Positions 8,962 through 17,656 are shown, counted from the first letter of the stretch. The stretch is 64,000 nt of DNA from Paenirhodobacter ferrireducens (GCF_004022265.1 NZ_SAVB01000006.1:1-64000), one strand, 5' to 3'. Notes: generated from the sequence alone by a model not told the origin. Numbers and translations are program-made.

Positions 8962-9092
8962 TCTGATATTCAGATGCCGCCCATCATATCTTCCGAAGAT
9001 CCGTGTTGACGAATTGCTCAAATGCCAAGCAACCCAAGGAATCATGGAAGTTTGCACAGGGCTCCCGATGGCCTGTTTATCTGAAAATCAGA
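8962..9092. promoter_or_regulatory. Two LysR operator candidates, TCTGA-N3-TCAGA
   Basis: TCTGATATTCAGA (8962-8974) sits 10 bases upstream of the LysR start. TCTGAAAATCAGA (9080-9092) sits about 83 bases before the LamB/YcsF start. Centres are 118 bases apart. The arms are identical and the elements have the T-N11-A form of LysR boxes. The proximal site suggests autoregulation and the distal one activation of the operon. Confidence 0.6.
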
Positions 9093-9174
9093 AATGGCAA
9101 AGACATATCTTTGAATTTTACATGAGGCACATCTTCGGGAAACCTGTTCATGCAAATGTTACGTGGACCTGGAC

Positions 9175-9951
9175 ATGCCGAAGATCGTCGACCTCAACTG
9201 TGACCTTGGAGAAGGCTTCGGCCACTGGACGATGGGCGCCCCCGACGAGGAGCTGATGGAAGTCATCTCCTCGGCGAATGTGGCGACGGGCTTTCACGCC
9301 GGCGATCCGACGCTGATGAACCGGGTGGTGAAACTGTGCCAGCAGCACGCGGTGGGGCTGGGCGCGCACCCGGGCTATCGCGACCTCGTGGGCTTCGGCC
9401 GGCGCTACATCCGTGCCTCCTCCGAGGAGCTGGTGAACGACATCCTCTATCAGATCGGCGCCTTGCGCGAGTTCGGCCGGCGCTATGGCATCGCGCTGCA
9501 GCACGTGAAGCCGCATGGCGCGCTCTACATGGAGGCGGCGGCGAACGAGGACCTGTCGCGCCATCTGGTCGAGACGCTGCAGCGCACCGCGCCCGAGCTG
9601 GCCCTGTTCTGCATGGACATCTCGCACACCTATGAGGTGGCGCAGCGCCTCGGTCAGCCGGTGGTGCGCGAGTTCTATGCCGACCGCGACTATGATGCGA
9701 GCGGCTCGATCGTGTTCCAGCGCCGTGTTGCGCCGCCCGATCCGGCGAAACTCGCCGAGAAATGCCTGCGCGCCTGCCTCGACAACACCGTCGAGACGGT
9801 GGACGGCAAGGAGATCCGGGTCGAGTTCGAATCGATCTGCTTCCATTCCGACACCCCCGGCGCGGTCGAGATCGGCCGCGCGATCAAGACAACGCTGCTC
9901 GAAAACGGCATCACCATCGCCCCCGCGGCGCTGGTGCTCAAACAAGACTGA
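9175..9951 (+). CDS. LamB/YcsF (PxpA-like) family protein
   Basis: The 258-residue protein begins [16 protein letters not shown] and carries the family motifs [16 protein letters not shown] and [10 protein letters not shown]. In several bacteria PxpA acts with PxpB and PxpC as an ATP-dependent 5-oxoprolinase, and KipI- and KipA-like genes follow in this operon. Here biotin carboxylase and carrier genes intervene, so the substrate may be a lactam, cyclic amide or related compound rather than 5-oxoproline. An in-frame GTG at 9163 is an alternative start; neither start has a clear ribosome site. First gene of the operon. Confidence 0.88.
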   Translation: MPKIVDLNCDLGEGFGHWTMGAPDEELMEVISSANVATGFHAGDPTLMNRVVKLCQQHAVGLGAHPGYRDLVGFGRRYIRASSEELVNDILYQIGALREFGRRYGIALQHVKPHGALYMEAAANEDLSRHLVETLQRTAPELALFCMDISHTYEVAQRLGQPVVREFYADRDYDASGSIVFQRRVAPPDPAKLAEKCLRACLDNTVETVDGKEIRVEFESICFHSDTPGAVEIGRAIKTTLLENGITIAPAALVLKQD

Positions 9952-9968
9952 TCTGACAGGAGAGAGCC

Positions 9969-10202
9969 ATGACCGATATTCTTTCGCCCCTTCCCGGCAC
10001 CTTCTACCACAAGCCCTCGCCGGACGCGGCGCCGTTCAAGTCGGCGGGCGAGGCGGTCGCGGCCGAGGACACCATCGGCCTGATCGAGGTGATGAAGACC
10101 TTCATCGAGGTGAAGGCCGAGGCGGCGGGCACCTTCGCGGGCTATGTCGCGGCCGATGCGACGCCGGTCAGCGCGGGCGAAACCCTGGCGAAGCTGGACT
10201 GA
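9969..10202 (+). CDS. Small biotin carboxyl carrier protein
   Basis: The 77-residue protein is a single biotinyl/lipoyl hammerhead domain. The biotin-acceptor motif reads IEVMKTF with Lys43 as the predicted site, a variant of the classical AMKM. It lacks the long N-terminal Ala/Pro region of acetyl-CoA carboxylase AccB, fitting a dedicated carrier for this operon's carboxylase. AGGAGAGAG precedes the ATG; the biotin carboxylase gene starts 4 bases after the stop. Confidence 0.9.
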   Translation: MTDILSPLPGTFYHKPSPDAAPFKSAGEAVAAEDTIGLIEVMKTFIEVKAEAAGTFAGYVAADATPVSAGETLAKLD

Positions 10203-10206
10203 TCCG

Positions 10207-11595
10207 ATGGCGATCCGCAAACTCTTCATCGCGAACCGGGGCGAGATCGCCGTGCGCATCATCCGCGCCGCGAAATCGCTGGGCATCGAGACGGTGCAGG
10301 CCCATTCCGAGGCCGATGCCGGGATGCTGGCCGTGCAGCTGGCCGATGGCGCGGTCTGCGTCGGCCCGGCGCAGGCGGCGAAATCCTACCTGAACATCGC
10401 GGCGGTGGTTGCCGCCGCGAAGGATGCGGGCTGTGATGCCGTGCATCCGGGCTATGGCTTCCTCGCCGAGAACGCCGAGTTCGCCCGCGCGGTCGAGGCG
10501 GCGTGCATGGTCTTCGTCGGCCCGACCGCCGAGACGATCGACCGGATGGGCGACAAGGTCGCGGCGAAGATCGCGGCGCAGGCGGCGGGCGTGCCGACGG
10601 TGCCGGGCTCGGACGGGCGGATCGAGGCGGCCGAGGCCGTGGCGATCGCCGAGGGCATCGGCTATCCGGTGATGATCAAGGCCGCGGCGGGCGGTGGCGG
10701 GCGCGGCATCCGCATCGCCACCTCGGCCGAGGAACTCGCCCGTCTCGCGCCGCAGGCGCGTGCCGAGGCCGAGGCCGCCTTCGGCGACGGCGGGCTCTAC
10801 CTCGAGAAGGTGATCCTCAACCCGCGCCACATCGAGGTGCAGATCCTCGGCGACGGCACCGGCGCGGCCGTGCACTGCTATGAGCGCGAATGCTCGCTGC
10901 AGCGCCGCCGGCAGAAGGTCTGGGAAGAGGCGCCGGCCTTCGGTCTGCCCGAGGCCACCCGCAAGGCGCTGTGCGACAGTGCCGTGGCGCTGGCGCAGGC
11001 GGTGAACTACCGCGGCGCGGGCACCATCGAATATCTCTATGACGGCGCGGCGGACCGCTTCTACTTCATCGAGATGAACACCCGCATCCAGGTGGAACAT
11101 CCGGTGACCGAGATGGTGACGGGGCTCGACCTCGTGGCGCTGATGCTGCGCATCGCGGGCGGCGAGCCGCTGCCGCTGACGCAGGAGCAGATCAGCTGCA
11201 CCGGCCACGCGATCGAGGTCCGGCTGAACGCCGAGGACCCGTTCCTGCAGTTCCTGCCGTTCCCGGGCAAGGTCACGGCGCTGACCATCCCGGTGGGCGA
11301 GGGCGTGCGCTTCGACCACTTCCTCTACGAGGGCTATCAGATCCCGCCCTTCTACGATTCGCTTCTGGGCAAGCTGATCGTCCGGGCCGAGGACCGTGCC
11401 GCGGCGATCGGGCGGATGGCCGACACCCTCACCGGCATCGAGATCGGCGGGCTGAAGACGACGATCCCGCTGCACCTGGCGCTGGCCGCCGATGCGGGCG
11501 TGCGCGCGGGCGAGTTCCACACCCAATGGCTGGAACCCTGGCTTGCCGCCGGGAACCTGACCGCCCCCCACCGCAGCATAGGAGAGAGACCGTGA
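10207..11595 (+). CDS. Biotin carboxylase subunit (AccC-like)
   Basis: The 462-residue protein opens RKLFIANRGEIAVRIIRAAKSLG. It has HPGYGFLAEN, the ATP-grasp glycine loop AAAGGGGRGIRI, the CSLQRRRQKV...EEAP motif and the EMNTRIQVEHPVTE metal/bicarbonate region. It carboxylates biotin on the 77-residue carrier with ATP and bicarbonate. Its placement between the carrier and the KipI/KipA pair argues that it serves the operon's carboxyltransferase rather than fatty-acid synthesis. It overlaps the next gene's GTG start by 4 bases. Confidence 0.93.
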   Translation: MAIRKLFIANRGEIAVRIIRAAKSLGIETVQAHSEADAGMLAVQLADGAVCVGPAQAAKSYLNIAAVVAAAKDAGCDAVHPGYGFLAENAEFARAVEAACMVFVGPTAETIDRMGDKVAAKIAAQAAGVPTVPGSDGRIEAAEAVAIAEGIGYPVMIKAAAGGGGRGIRIATSAEELARLAPQARAEAEAAFGDGGLYLEKVILNPRHIEVQILGDGTGAAVHCYERECSLQRRRQKVWEEAPAFGLPEATRKALCDSAVALAQAVNYRGAGTIEYLYDGAADRFYFIEMNTRIQVEHPVTEMVTGLDLVALMLRIAGGEPLPLTQEQISCTGHAIEVRLNAEDPFLQFLPFPGKVTALTIPVGEGVRFDHFLYEGYQIPPFYDSLLGKLIVRAEDRAAAIGRMADTLTGIEIGGLKTTIPLHLALAADAGVRAGEFHTQWLEPWLAAGNLTAPHRSIGERP

Positions 11596-12467
11596 AGACA
11601 AGGTATTCCTTCGGCGGCGACGAGCACGTCTATGTCGAGATCGACGAGGAGATGTCGCTCGAGGCCTTCTTCATCGCGCTCTCGCTGCGTAATGCGGTGG
11701 CCGAGGCCGAGATCCCCGGCGTGACCGAGATCTGCCCGGCGAACGCCTCCTTCGAGGTGCGCTTCGACCCCGACGTGATCGCCCCCGAGGAGATCATGGC
11801 GCGGATCAGGGAGCTCGAACACAAGGCCGAGGTCTCGGACAAGCGGCTCGAGACCCGGATCATCGAGATCCCGGTCTATTTCCAGGACCCCTGGACGCAC
11901 GAGACGCTGATGCGCTTCCGCGAGCGGCATCAGGACCCGACCGGCTCGGATCTCGACTATGCGGCGCGGATCAACGGCTATGACAGCGTCGAGGCCTTCC
12001 TCGAGGCCTTCCACTCGCAGCCCTGGTTCGTGTCGATGGTGGGCTTCGTCGCGGGCCTGCCCTTCCTCTACCAGCTCGTCGAGCGCGAGAAGCAGATCCA
12101 GGTGCCGAAATACCTGCGCCCGCGCACCGACACGCCGAAGCTCTCGGTCGGCATCGGCGGCTGCTTCGGCTGCATCTATTCGGTGCGCGGGGCGGGCGGC
12201 TATCAGCTCTTCGGCATCACCCCGATGCCGATCTACGACCCGACGCAGACGGTGTCCTACCTGAAGGATTTCATGGTGTTCTTCCGGCCGGGCGACATCG
12301 TGAAATGGAAGCCCGTCGACCGCGCCGAATACGAGCGGATCGAGGCTGCGGTGGCCGCCGGCACCTACACGCCGCGCATCGCCCCCGTCACCTTCGATCT
12401 CGACGCCTTCAACGCCGACATCGCCGGCACCAACGCGAACCTGATGGAGGCCCTCAATGGCATTTAA
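11592..12467 (+). CDS. KipI/PxpB-like carboxyltransferase subunit (AHS1 fold)
   Basis: The 291-residue protein has the AHS1 core: FGGDEHVYVEI at the start, VGFVAGLPFLYQL and VRGAGGYQLFGITPMPIYDP. It is about 50 residues longer than Bacillus KipI, with an insert around residues 95-140 (TLMRFRERHQDPTGSDLDYA). In urea carboxylase the AHS1 and AHS2 domains form the carboxyltransferase, so with the neighbouring KipA-like protein this should be the acceptor-binding half. The start is GTG at 11592, preceded by GGAGAGAG and overlapping accC. It overlaps the next gene by 11 bases. Confidence 0.87.
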   Translation: MKTRYSFGGDEHVYVEIDEEMSLEAFFIALSLRNAVAEAEIPGVTEICPANASFEVRFDPDVIAPEEIMARIRELEHKAEVSDKRLETRIIEIPVYFQDPWTHETLMRFRERHQDPTGSDLDYAARINGYDSVEAFLEAFHSQPWFVSMVGFVAGLPFLYQLVEREKQIQVPKYLRPRTDTPKLSVGIGGCFGCIYSVRGAGGYQLFGITPMPIYDPTQTVSYLKDFMVFFRPGDIVKWKPVDRAEYERIEAAVAAGTYTPRIAPVTFDLDAFNADIAGTNANLMEALNGI

Positions 12468-13425
12468 GGTCGTCAAACCCGGGCTCTCGACGACGGTGCA
12501 GGATCTGGGCCGTCCGGGCTATTTCCACCTCGGCATCCCCGAGGGCGGCGCGATGGACCGCTTTGCACTGCGCGTGGCGAACATGCTGGTCGGCAATGAC
12601 GAGGGCGCGGCCGGGCTCGAGGCGGTGTTCATGGGGCCGGAGCTGACCTTCGACGCCGACACGCTGGTGGCCGTCACCGGCGCCGAGATGCCGATCTTCG
12701 TCGATGGCGAGCCGCGCGAGGGCTGGAGTGCCTTCGTGGTGAAGGCCGGCCAGACCCTGCGCTTCGGCTTCCTCAAGGCCGGCGCGCGGATCTACATCGC
12801 CTTCGGCGGCGGCATCGCGACGCCGCTCGCGCTTGGCAGCCGTTCGACCTATCCGATCGGTGCGCTTGGCGGCATCGACGGCCGCGCCATCGCCGCGGGC
12901 GACGTGGTGCCGGTGGGCGAGGCCACGACGATGACCGAGCGCAGCCTCGACCGCAGCCTTCTGGTCCCGGTCTCGGCGCCGGTCTCGCTGCGGGTGCTGA
13001 CCGGGCTTTACTGGCACCGGCTGACGCCCGCCTGCCAGGCGCGCTTCTTCGCCGACGAATGGGTCGTGGCGCCCGAGGCCGACCGCATGGGCTATCGCTT
13101 CCGCGGCGGTTCGCCGATGGAATTCGTCGACCGCGAACAGCCCTTCGGTGCGGGTTCGGACCCGTCGAACATCGTCGACGGCTGCTATTCCTACGGCTCG
13201 ATCCAGGTGCCGGGCGGACAGGAGCCGATCGTTCTGCACCGCGATGCGGTCTCGGGCGGCGGCTACTTCACCCTCGGTGCGGTGATCTCGGCCGACATGG
13301 ACCTGATCGGCCAGCTGCAGCCGAACACCAAGGTGCGCTTCACCGAGGTGACGATGGAAGAGGCGCTCGCGGCCCGCGCCGCCCGCCGCGACCGTCTTGC
13401 AAAGCTGCGTGCCGCGCTGGCCTGA
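12457..13425 (+). CDS. KipA/PxpC-like biotin-dependent carboxyltransferase subunit (AHS2 fold)
   Basis: The 322-residue protein starts FKVVKPGLSTTVQDLGRPGY and contains GIPEGGAMDRFALRVANMLV, the AHS2 family opening. It also has GGGIATPLALGSRSTYPIGALGG and QVPGGQEPIVLHRDAVSGGGY. It pairs with the KipI-like product to form the carboxyltransferase of a split urea-carboxylase-like enzyme, or the PxpBC part of a lactamase. Translation is coupled to the preceding gene by an 11-base overlap. The 110-base gap that follows is CCACCA-rich and contains no gene. Confidence 0.9.
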   Translation: MAFKVVKPGLSTTVQDLGRPGYFHLGIPEGGAMDRFALRVANMLVGNDEGAAGLEAVFMGPELTFDADTLVAVTGAEMPIFVDGEPREGWSAFVVKAGQTLRFGFLKAGARIYIAFGGGIATPLALGSRSTYPIGALGGIDGRAIAAGDVVPVGEATTMTERSLDRSLLVPVSAPVSLRVLTGLYWHRLTPACQARFFADEWVVAPEADRMGYRFRGGSPMEFVDREQPFGAGSDPSNIVDGCYSYGSIQVPGGQEPIVLHRDAVSGGGYFTLGAVISADMDLIGQLQPNTKVRFTEVTMEEALAARAARRDRLAKLRAALA

Positions 13426-13535
13426 GGGCCCGCGGCGCGCCGCCACCACCACGACCACCACCACTCACCCACACTACCCAAAGAAACGCGGACCAACCGC
13501 GACCGATCCCACAAGAACAGAGAGGTCTCTGAACG

Positions 13536-14603
13536 ATGAAACATGCCCGTCTTGCCCTTGCGCTGCTTGGCGCGACGACCCTTGCGGTGCCGGCCTTCGC
13601 CGGTGACTGGTTCCCCTATCCGGCCGAGGAGGTGACCCCCGCCTTCTCGACCGACGGCACCTCCGCGCCGATCAGCTACGAGGCGCTGCCGAAGGCCGAC
13701 AAGCCCTGGAACATCTGCGTTGCCTTCCCGCACATGAAGGACGCCTATTGGCTCGGCGTCGACTACGGCGTCACCGAAGAGGCGAAGCGCGCGGGCGTGA
13801 AGCTGAACGTGGTCGAGGCCGGCGGCTATACCGAACTCGCCAAGCAGATCAGCCAGATCGAGGATTGCGTCGCCGGCGGCGCGCAGGCGGTGATCATCGG
13901 TGCGATCTCCTATGACGGGCTGAACGCGGTGGTGAAGGAAACCGCCGCCAAGGGCGTGCCGGTGATCGACGTGGTGAACGGCATGTCCTCGCCCGACATC
14001 TCGGCGAAGTCGCTGGTCTCGTTCTGGACCATGGGCCACGAGACCGGCAAGTATCTGGCCGAGAAGCACCCCGCGGGCAGCCCCGAGGTCACCGTGGGCT
14101 GGTTCCCGGGCCCGGCCGGCGCCGGCTGGGTCGAGGCGGCGAACACCGGCTTCATGGAGGCGGTCAAGGGCTCGGCGGTGAAGGTTCTGGAACCGCGCTA
14201 TGGCGACACCGGCAAGGAAGCGCAGCTGAAGCTGGTCGAGGACGTGCTGCAGGCGAACCCCGAGGTGAACTACATCGCCGGCACCGCGGTCACCGCCGAG
14301 GCGGCGCAGGGCCTGCTGCGCGAGCGCGGGCTGACCGACAAGGTCGGGCTGCTGGCCTTCTACCTGACGCCGGGCGTCTATTCGGGCATCCAGCGCGGTT
14401 TCATCGAGGCGGCGCCGGCGGATTCGATGGTCATCCAGGGCCGCATCGCGGTCGACCAGGCGGTGCGCATCCTCGAGGGCAAGCCCTACGTCAAGCACGT
14501 CGGTCCGAAGATCTTCGTGATCACCAAGGACAACCTGTCGAAGACCCCGCGCGAGGCGGTGCTGCCGCCCGAGGGCTTCCAGCCCGTGTTCTCGGTCAAC
14601 TGA
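13536..14603 (+). CDS. TorT-like periplasmic substrate-binding protein
   Basis: The 355-residue protein has a Sec signal (LALALLGATTLAVPAFAG, about 22 residues) and a type-I periplasmic binding fold (WNICVAFPHMKDAYWLGVDYG; QAVIIGAISYDGLN). The overall pattern matches TorT, the periplasmic partner of TMAO sensors, but here it lies directly upstream of an RbsA-type ATPase and RbsC-type permease. It should therefore be the transport binding protein. Substrate presumably feeds the upstream carboxylase; its identity cannot be read from the sequence. Confidence 0.85.
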   Translation: MKHARLALALLGATTLAVPAFAGDWFPYPAEEVTPAFSTDGTSAPISYEALPKADKPWNICVAFPHMKDAYWLGVDYGVTEEAKRAGVKLNVVEAGGYTELAKQISQIEDCVAGGAQAVIIGAISYDGLNAVVKETAAKGVPVIDVVNGMSSPDISAKSLVSFWTMGHETGKYLAEKHPAGSPEVTVGWFPGPAGAGWVEAANTGFMEAVKGSAVKVLEPRYGDTGKEAQLKLVEDVLQANPEVNYIAGTAVTAEAAQGLLRERGLTDKVGLLAFYLTPGVYSGIQRGFIEAAPADSMVIQGRIAVDQAVRILEGKPYVKHVGPKIFVITKDNLSKTPREAVLPPEGFQPVFSVN

Positions 14604-14611
14604 TCTCCCAC

Positions 14612-14640
14612 GGCGTCCCGGCCCGTACCGGGGCGCCTTT
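14612..14640 (+). terminator. Hairpin with short T-run between binding-protein and ATPase genes
   Basis: GGCGTCCCGG (14612-14621) pairs with CCGGGGCGCC (14628-14637), followed by TTT. A leaky terminator or 3' stabiliser here would give excess binding protein over membrane components, a common arrangement in ABC operons. Confidence 0.45.
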
Positions 14641-14658
14641 CCAACCGGAGCGTTGCCG

Positions 14659-16185
14659 ATGACCTCTCCCCTTCTCGAGACCCGGGGCCTGACAAAGGCC
14701 TATCCCGGCGTTCTCGCCCTCAACGCGGTCGATTTCACCCTGCTGCCCGGCGAGGTGCACGTGCTCTTCGGCGAGAACGGCGCGGGCAAGTCGACGATGA
14801 TCTCCCTGCTCGCCGGTGCGAACACGCCGACCGAGGGCGAGATCCGCGTGCGCGGCGTGCCGGTGCGCTTTGCCTCGGTCGCCGATGCGCAGGCGCAGGG
14901 CATCTACACCGTGTTTCAGGAATTCTCGCTGATCCCGACGATGACCGTGGCGCAGAACATGTTCCTGGGCCACGAACCGGGCCCCGGCCCCTTCCTGGCG
15001 CCGGGCGAGATGCGCCGCCGCGCCGCCGCCACGCTGGCCGAGCTGGGCTTTGCGATCGATCCGGGCGCCACCGTCGCGCGGCTGTCGCGGGCGCAACAGC
15101 AGATGGTCGAGATCGCCAAGGCGATGCAGGGCGCGCTGTCGGTGCTGATCCTCGACGAACCCACCGCCTCGCTGACCGACCGCGAGGTCGACCAGCTGTT
15201 CGACGTGGTGAAGCGGCTGAAGGCCGAGGGCGTCGGCATCGTCTACATCTCGCACCGCGTGCACGAGTTCGAACGCATCGCCGAGCGCGTCACCGTGCTG
15301 CGCGACGGCGCCAGGATCGGCACCGCGCCGATGGCCGAGATGAGCGAAGAGGCGCTGGTCGACATGATGGCCGGGCGCGAGATCCGCGACATCTATCCTC
15401 AGATCGCCCGCACTCCCGGCGCGGTGGTGCTGGAGGTCGAGGGGCTTGCCGCTCCGGGCGTCTTCGACGCCTCCTTCACCCTGCGCCGCGGCGAGGTGCT
15501 GGGCGTGGCGGGGCTCGTGGGCTCCGGCAAGTCGCGCCTCTTCCGGGCGGTGATGGGGCTTGCGCCGACGCTTGCGGGCACGGTGCGCTTCAAGGGGCAG
15601 GACATCACCCGTGCCCCGACCCGGCGGGTGGTGAAGGCGGGTGCGTGGTATCTGTCGCCCGACCGCAAGCACGAGGGGCTGATCCTGGCGGAAACCCCCT
15701 TCGGCAACCTGCGCATGGACCTGATGCTGGACGGCGGCCCGGTGCTGAGCCTTGCCGCCCTGCGCCGCCGCGCCGCGCAGATCTTCGGCCATGTCGAGCT
15801 GCCCGAGGCCTATCGCCGCCGCACCGTCGCCAAGCTTTCGGGCGGGAACCAGCAGAAGGTGCTGTTCGGCAAGGCCTTCGGCCATGACGCCGATCTGTAC
15901 ATCTTCGACGAGCCCACCGTCGGCGTCGACATGGGCACCCGCGCCGCGCTCTACCGGCTGATTGCGGAACTCGCCGAGGCCGGCAAGGCGGTGGTGGTGA
16001 TCTCCTCCGACCTGCCCGAGGTGATGAACCTCGCGCATCGCGCGCTCGTTCTGGCGAATGGCCGCATCACCGCCCGGCTCGAGCGTGAAGAGCTGAGCGA
16101 GGACGCGATCTTGCGCCATTTCTTCGACGGTGCCGAGCCCGGCGCCGCAACCGTTGCCCCCGAACTGCAAGGAGACCTCGCATGA
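14659..16185 (+). CDS. Sugar-type ABC importer ATPase with two ATP-binding domains (RbsA/MglA-like)
   Basis: The 508-residue protein has a first ATPase domain with Walker A GENGAGKST, signature LSRAQQQMVEIAKA and Walker B LILDEPTASL. In the second domain Walker A is GLVGSGKSR, the signature is the canonical LSGGNQQKVLFGKA, and Walker B is YIFDEPTVGVD. The first signature lacks the usual SGG/SVG, as is common in RbsA-type proteins. ATG 14659 is preferred over an in-frame TTG six bases earlier because GGAG is 9 bases upstream. The stop overlaps the permease start (ATGA). Confidence 0.92.
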   Translation: MTSPLLETRGLTKAYPGVLALNAVDFTLLPGEVHVLFGENGAGKSTMISLLAGANTPTEGEIRVRGVPVRFASVADAQAQGIYTVFQEFSLIPTMTVAQNMFLGHEPGPGPFLAPGEMRRRAAATLAELGFAIDPGATVARLSRAQQQMVEIAKAMQGALSVLILDEPTASLTDREVDQLFDVVKRLKAEGVGIVYISHRVHEFERIAERVTVLRDGARIGTAPMAEMSEEALVDMMAGREIRDIYPQIARTPGAVVLEVEGLAAPGVFDASFTLRRGEVLGVAGLVGSGKSRLFRAVMGLAPTLAGTVRFKGQDITRAPTRRVVKAGAWYLSPDRKHEGLILAETPFGNLRMDLMLDGGPVLSLAALRRRAAQIFGHVELPEAYRRRTVAKLSGGNQQKVLFGKAFGHDADLYIFDEPTVGVDMGTRAALYRLIAELAEAGKAVVVISSDLPEVMNLAHRALVLANGRITARLEREELSEDAILRHFFDGAEPGAATVAPELQGDLA

Positions 16186-17189
16186 CGCAGGCCCATCCCG
16201 CGCGCGGACTGCTGGCCCTGCCGCTGCGCATCTTCGTCAAACTCGGCGTGCTGCCGTTCTTCCTGATCGCGGCGATGGTGATCTTCGCCGTGCTGTCGCC
16301 GAACTTCCTGACGCCGCAGAACCTGATGAACGTGGCGCGGCAGTCGGTCTATCTGGTGCTCGTCTCGCTCGGGCAGATGCTGGTGCTGATCTCGGGCGGC
16401 TTCGATCTGTCGGTCGGCACGGTGATCGCGCTCTCCTCGGTCGTCTCGGCGCTGGTGATGACGGCGCTGGCGCCGGTCTTTCCCGATGCGGTCTGGCTGG
16501 TGATCGCGCTTGGCGCGCTCGCTGGCTTTGCCGTGGCGCTGGTCGTCGGCGCGATCAACGGCATCGGCGTTGCCCTGTTCGACGTCTCGCCCTTCATCAT
16601 GACGCTCGGCGTATCCTCGGTCGGCACCGGCTTTGCGCTGTTCCTCACCGGCGGCGTGCCGGTCTCGGGGCTGCCCTTCGCCTTCGGCGACACCTTCGGC
16701 TTCGGCAAGGTGCTGGGGCTGCCGGTGCCGGTGGCGATTGCGCTGGTGGCGATTGCGGCGATGTGGCTTTTCATGGCGCGCACCCGCGCCGGCGCCCGTG
16801 TCTATGCGGTCGGCGGCAACATCAAGGCAGCGCATCTGTCGGCGATCAACACCCGCGGCGTGCTAATCCTCGTCTATGGCCTGTGCGCGCTGATCGCGGC
16901 ACTGACCGGGCTCCTGCTCACCGCCCGCGTCGAAAGCGGCGAGGCGAACCTTGGCGGCACGATCGCGATGGAGTCGATAGCCGCTTGCGTTATCGCCGGC
17001 GTGTCGCTGCGTGGTGGCATCGGCCGGGTCGAGAACGTCGTCCTCGGCGCCTTCTTCATCATCCTGGTGCAGAACGGCATGAACCTCGCGCAGATCAGCT
17101 CCTACATGCAGATGGTGCTGATCGGGCTCTTGCTGATCCTCGCGGTGATCTTCGACCAGCTGCGCTATCGGCTGATCGTGAAGGGCTGA
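16182..17189 (+). CDS. Sugar-type ABC importer permease (RbsC-like)
   Basis: The 335-residue inner-membrane protein has about ten hydrophobic segments. It carries the RbsC/BPD_transp_2 landmarks FLTPQNLMNVARQS, LVLISGGFDLSVG, and the coupling stretch AVGGNIKAAHLSAINTRGVLILVYG. It is translationally coupled to the ATPase. A single permease gene implies a homodimer. It is the last gene of the operon, with a strong terminator 25 bases downstream. Confidence 0.93.
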   Translation: MTQAHPARGLLALPLRIFVKLGVLPFFLIAAMVIFAVLSPNFLTPQNLMNVARQSVYLVLVSLGQMLVLISGGFDLSVGTVIALSSVVSALVMTALAPVFPDAVWLVIALGALAGFAVALVVGAINGIGVALFDVSPFIMTLGVSSVGTGFALFLTGGVPVSGLPFAFGDTFGFGKVLGLPVPVAIALVAIAAMWLFMARTRAGARVYAVGGNIKAAHLSAINTRGVLILVYGLCALIAALTGLLLTARVESGEANLGGTIAMESIAACVIAGVSLRGGIGRVENVVLGAFFIILVQNGMNLAQISSYMQMVLIGLLLILAVIFDQLRYRLIVKG

Positions 17190-17213
17190 ACCCAGCCCCC
17201 TCTTCCCCCCACT

Positions 17214-17244
17214 GCCCCGGTCGCCTCTGCGCCCGGGGCTTTTT
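17214..17244 (+). terminator. Rho-independent terminator of the carboxylase/ABC operon
   Basis: GCCCCGG (17214-17220) pairs with CCGGGGC (17233-17239), followed by TTTTT (17240-17244). Confidence 0.85.
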
Positions 17245-17276
17245 CATGCCCGGCGGGGGAGGGGGTGCGCGAAAGC

Positions 17277-17301
17277 AAAAGGGCGCGGGATGCCCGCGCC
17301 C
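17277..17301 (-). terminator. Terminator for the TIGR02300 gene
   Basis: GGGCGCGGG (17281-17289) and CCCGCGCCC (17293-17301) form a perfect 9-bp stem with a 3-base loop. On the minus strand it is followed by TTTT and then GCTTTC, 25 bases past the stop at 17327. Confidence 0.85.
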
Positions 17302-17326
17302 TGCCTCCGCTCCCGAAGGGGAGGGA

Positions 17327-17656
17327 TCAGTTCTCTTCGTCGCTGCCGCCGACATCTGCGATATCGTCGAGCGAGACGTTGTCGTCCTCGTCGTCCTCGA
17401 GCAGGTCGTCGTCGAGATCGACGTCGCTCGCGTCCTCGTCCAGATCCTCGTCGGCCAGATCGTCGACCACGAGATCATGTTCGCGCGGCGAGGCCTTGTC
17501 GGCGACCAGCACGCGGCCGCGGCCGCTCGAGGTCAGGCTCTCGATCGAGAAGCTGTTTCCGCAGACCGGGCAGGTCATCGGATCTTTTTGCAGGTCGTAA
17601 AAGCGGCTCGCGCAATGCGGGCAGAGGCGCTTGACGCCCCATTCCTCTTTCGGCAT
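17327..17656 (-). CDS. TIGR02300-family protein (FYDLN zinc-ribbon, acidic tail)
   Basis: The 109-residue cytosolic protein starts MPKEEWGVKRLCPHCASRFY, with two CxxC pairs (CPHC and CPVC) forming a zinc ribbon around FYDLQKDP. The second half is an Asp/Glu tail (residues about 65-109). The function is not established; the family is widespread in alphaproteobacteria. The start at 17656 has an SD-like GGAGAC and gives the conserved N-terminus; the longer open frame upstream is antisense to the next gene. The acidic tail is normal for the family. Confidence 0.92.
   Translation of the reverse strand: MPKEEWGVKRLCPHCASRFYDLQKDPMTCPVCGNSFSIESLTSSGRGRVLVADKASPREHDLVVDDLADEDLDEDASDVDLDDDLLEDDEDDNVSLDDIADVGGSDEEN

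Noticed and set aside
11592-13425. KipI/KipA names suggesting sporulation kinase control or allophanate hydrolase
   Set aside because: This is not a spore former, and the AHS1/AHS2 folds are carboxyltransferase domains. The biotin carboxylase genes next door give a better reading.
13441-13490. CCACCA-type short tandem repeat
   Set aside because: Simple low-complexity spacer without spacers or longer repeats; not a CRISPR array. No CRISPR was seen in the window.
14517-14524. Another GTGATCAC copy
   Set aside because: It is inside the TorT-like coding sequence (codons for FVITK), unpaired and not near a promoter, so it is taken as chance.
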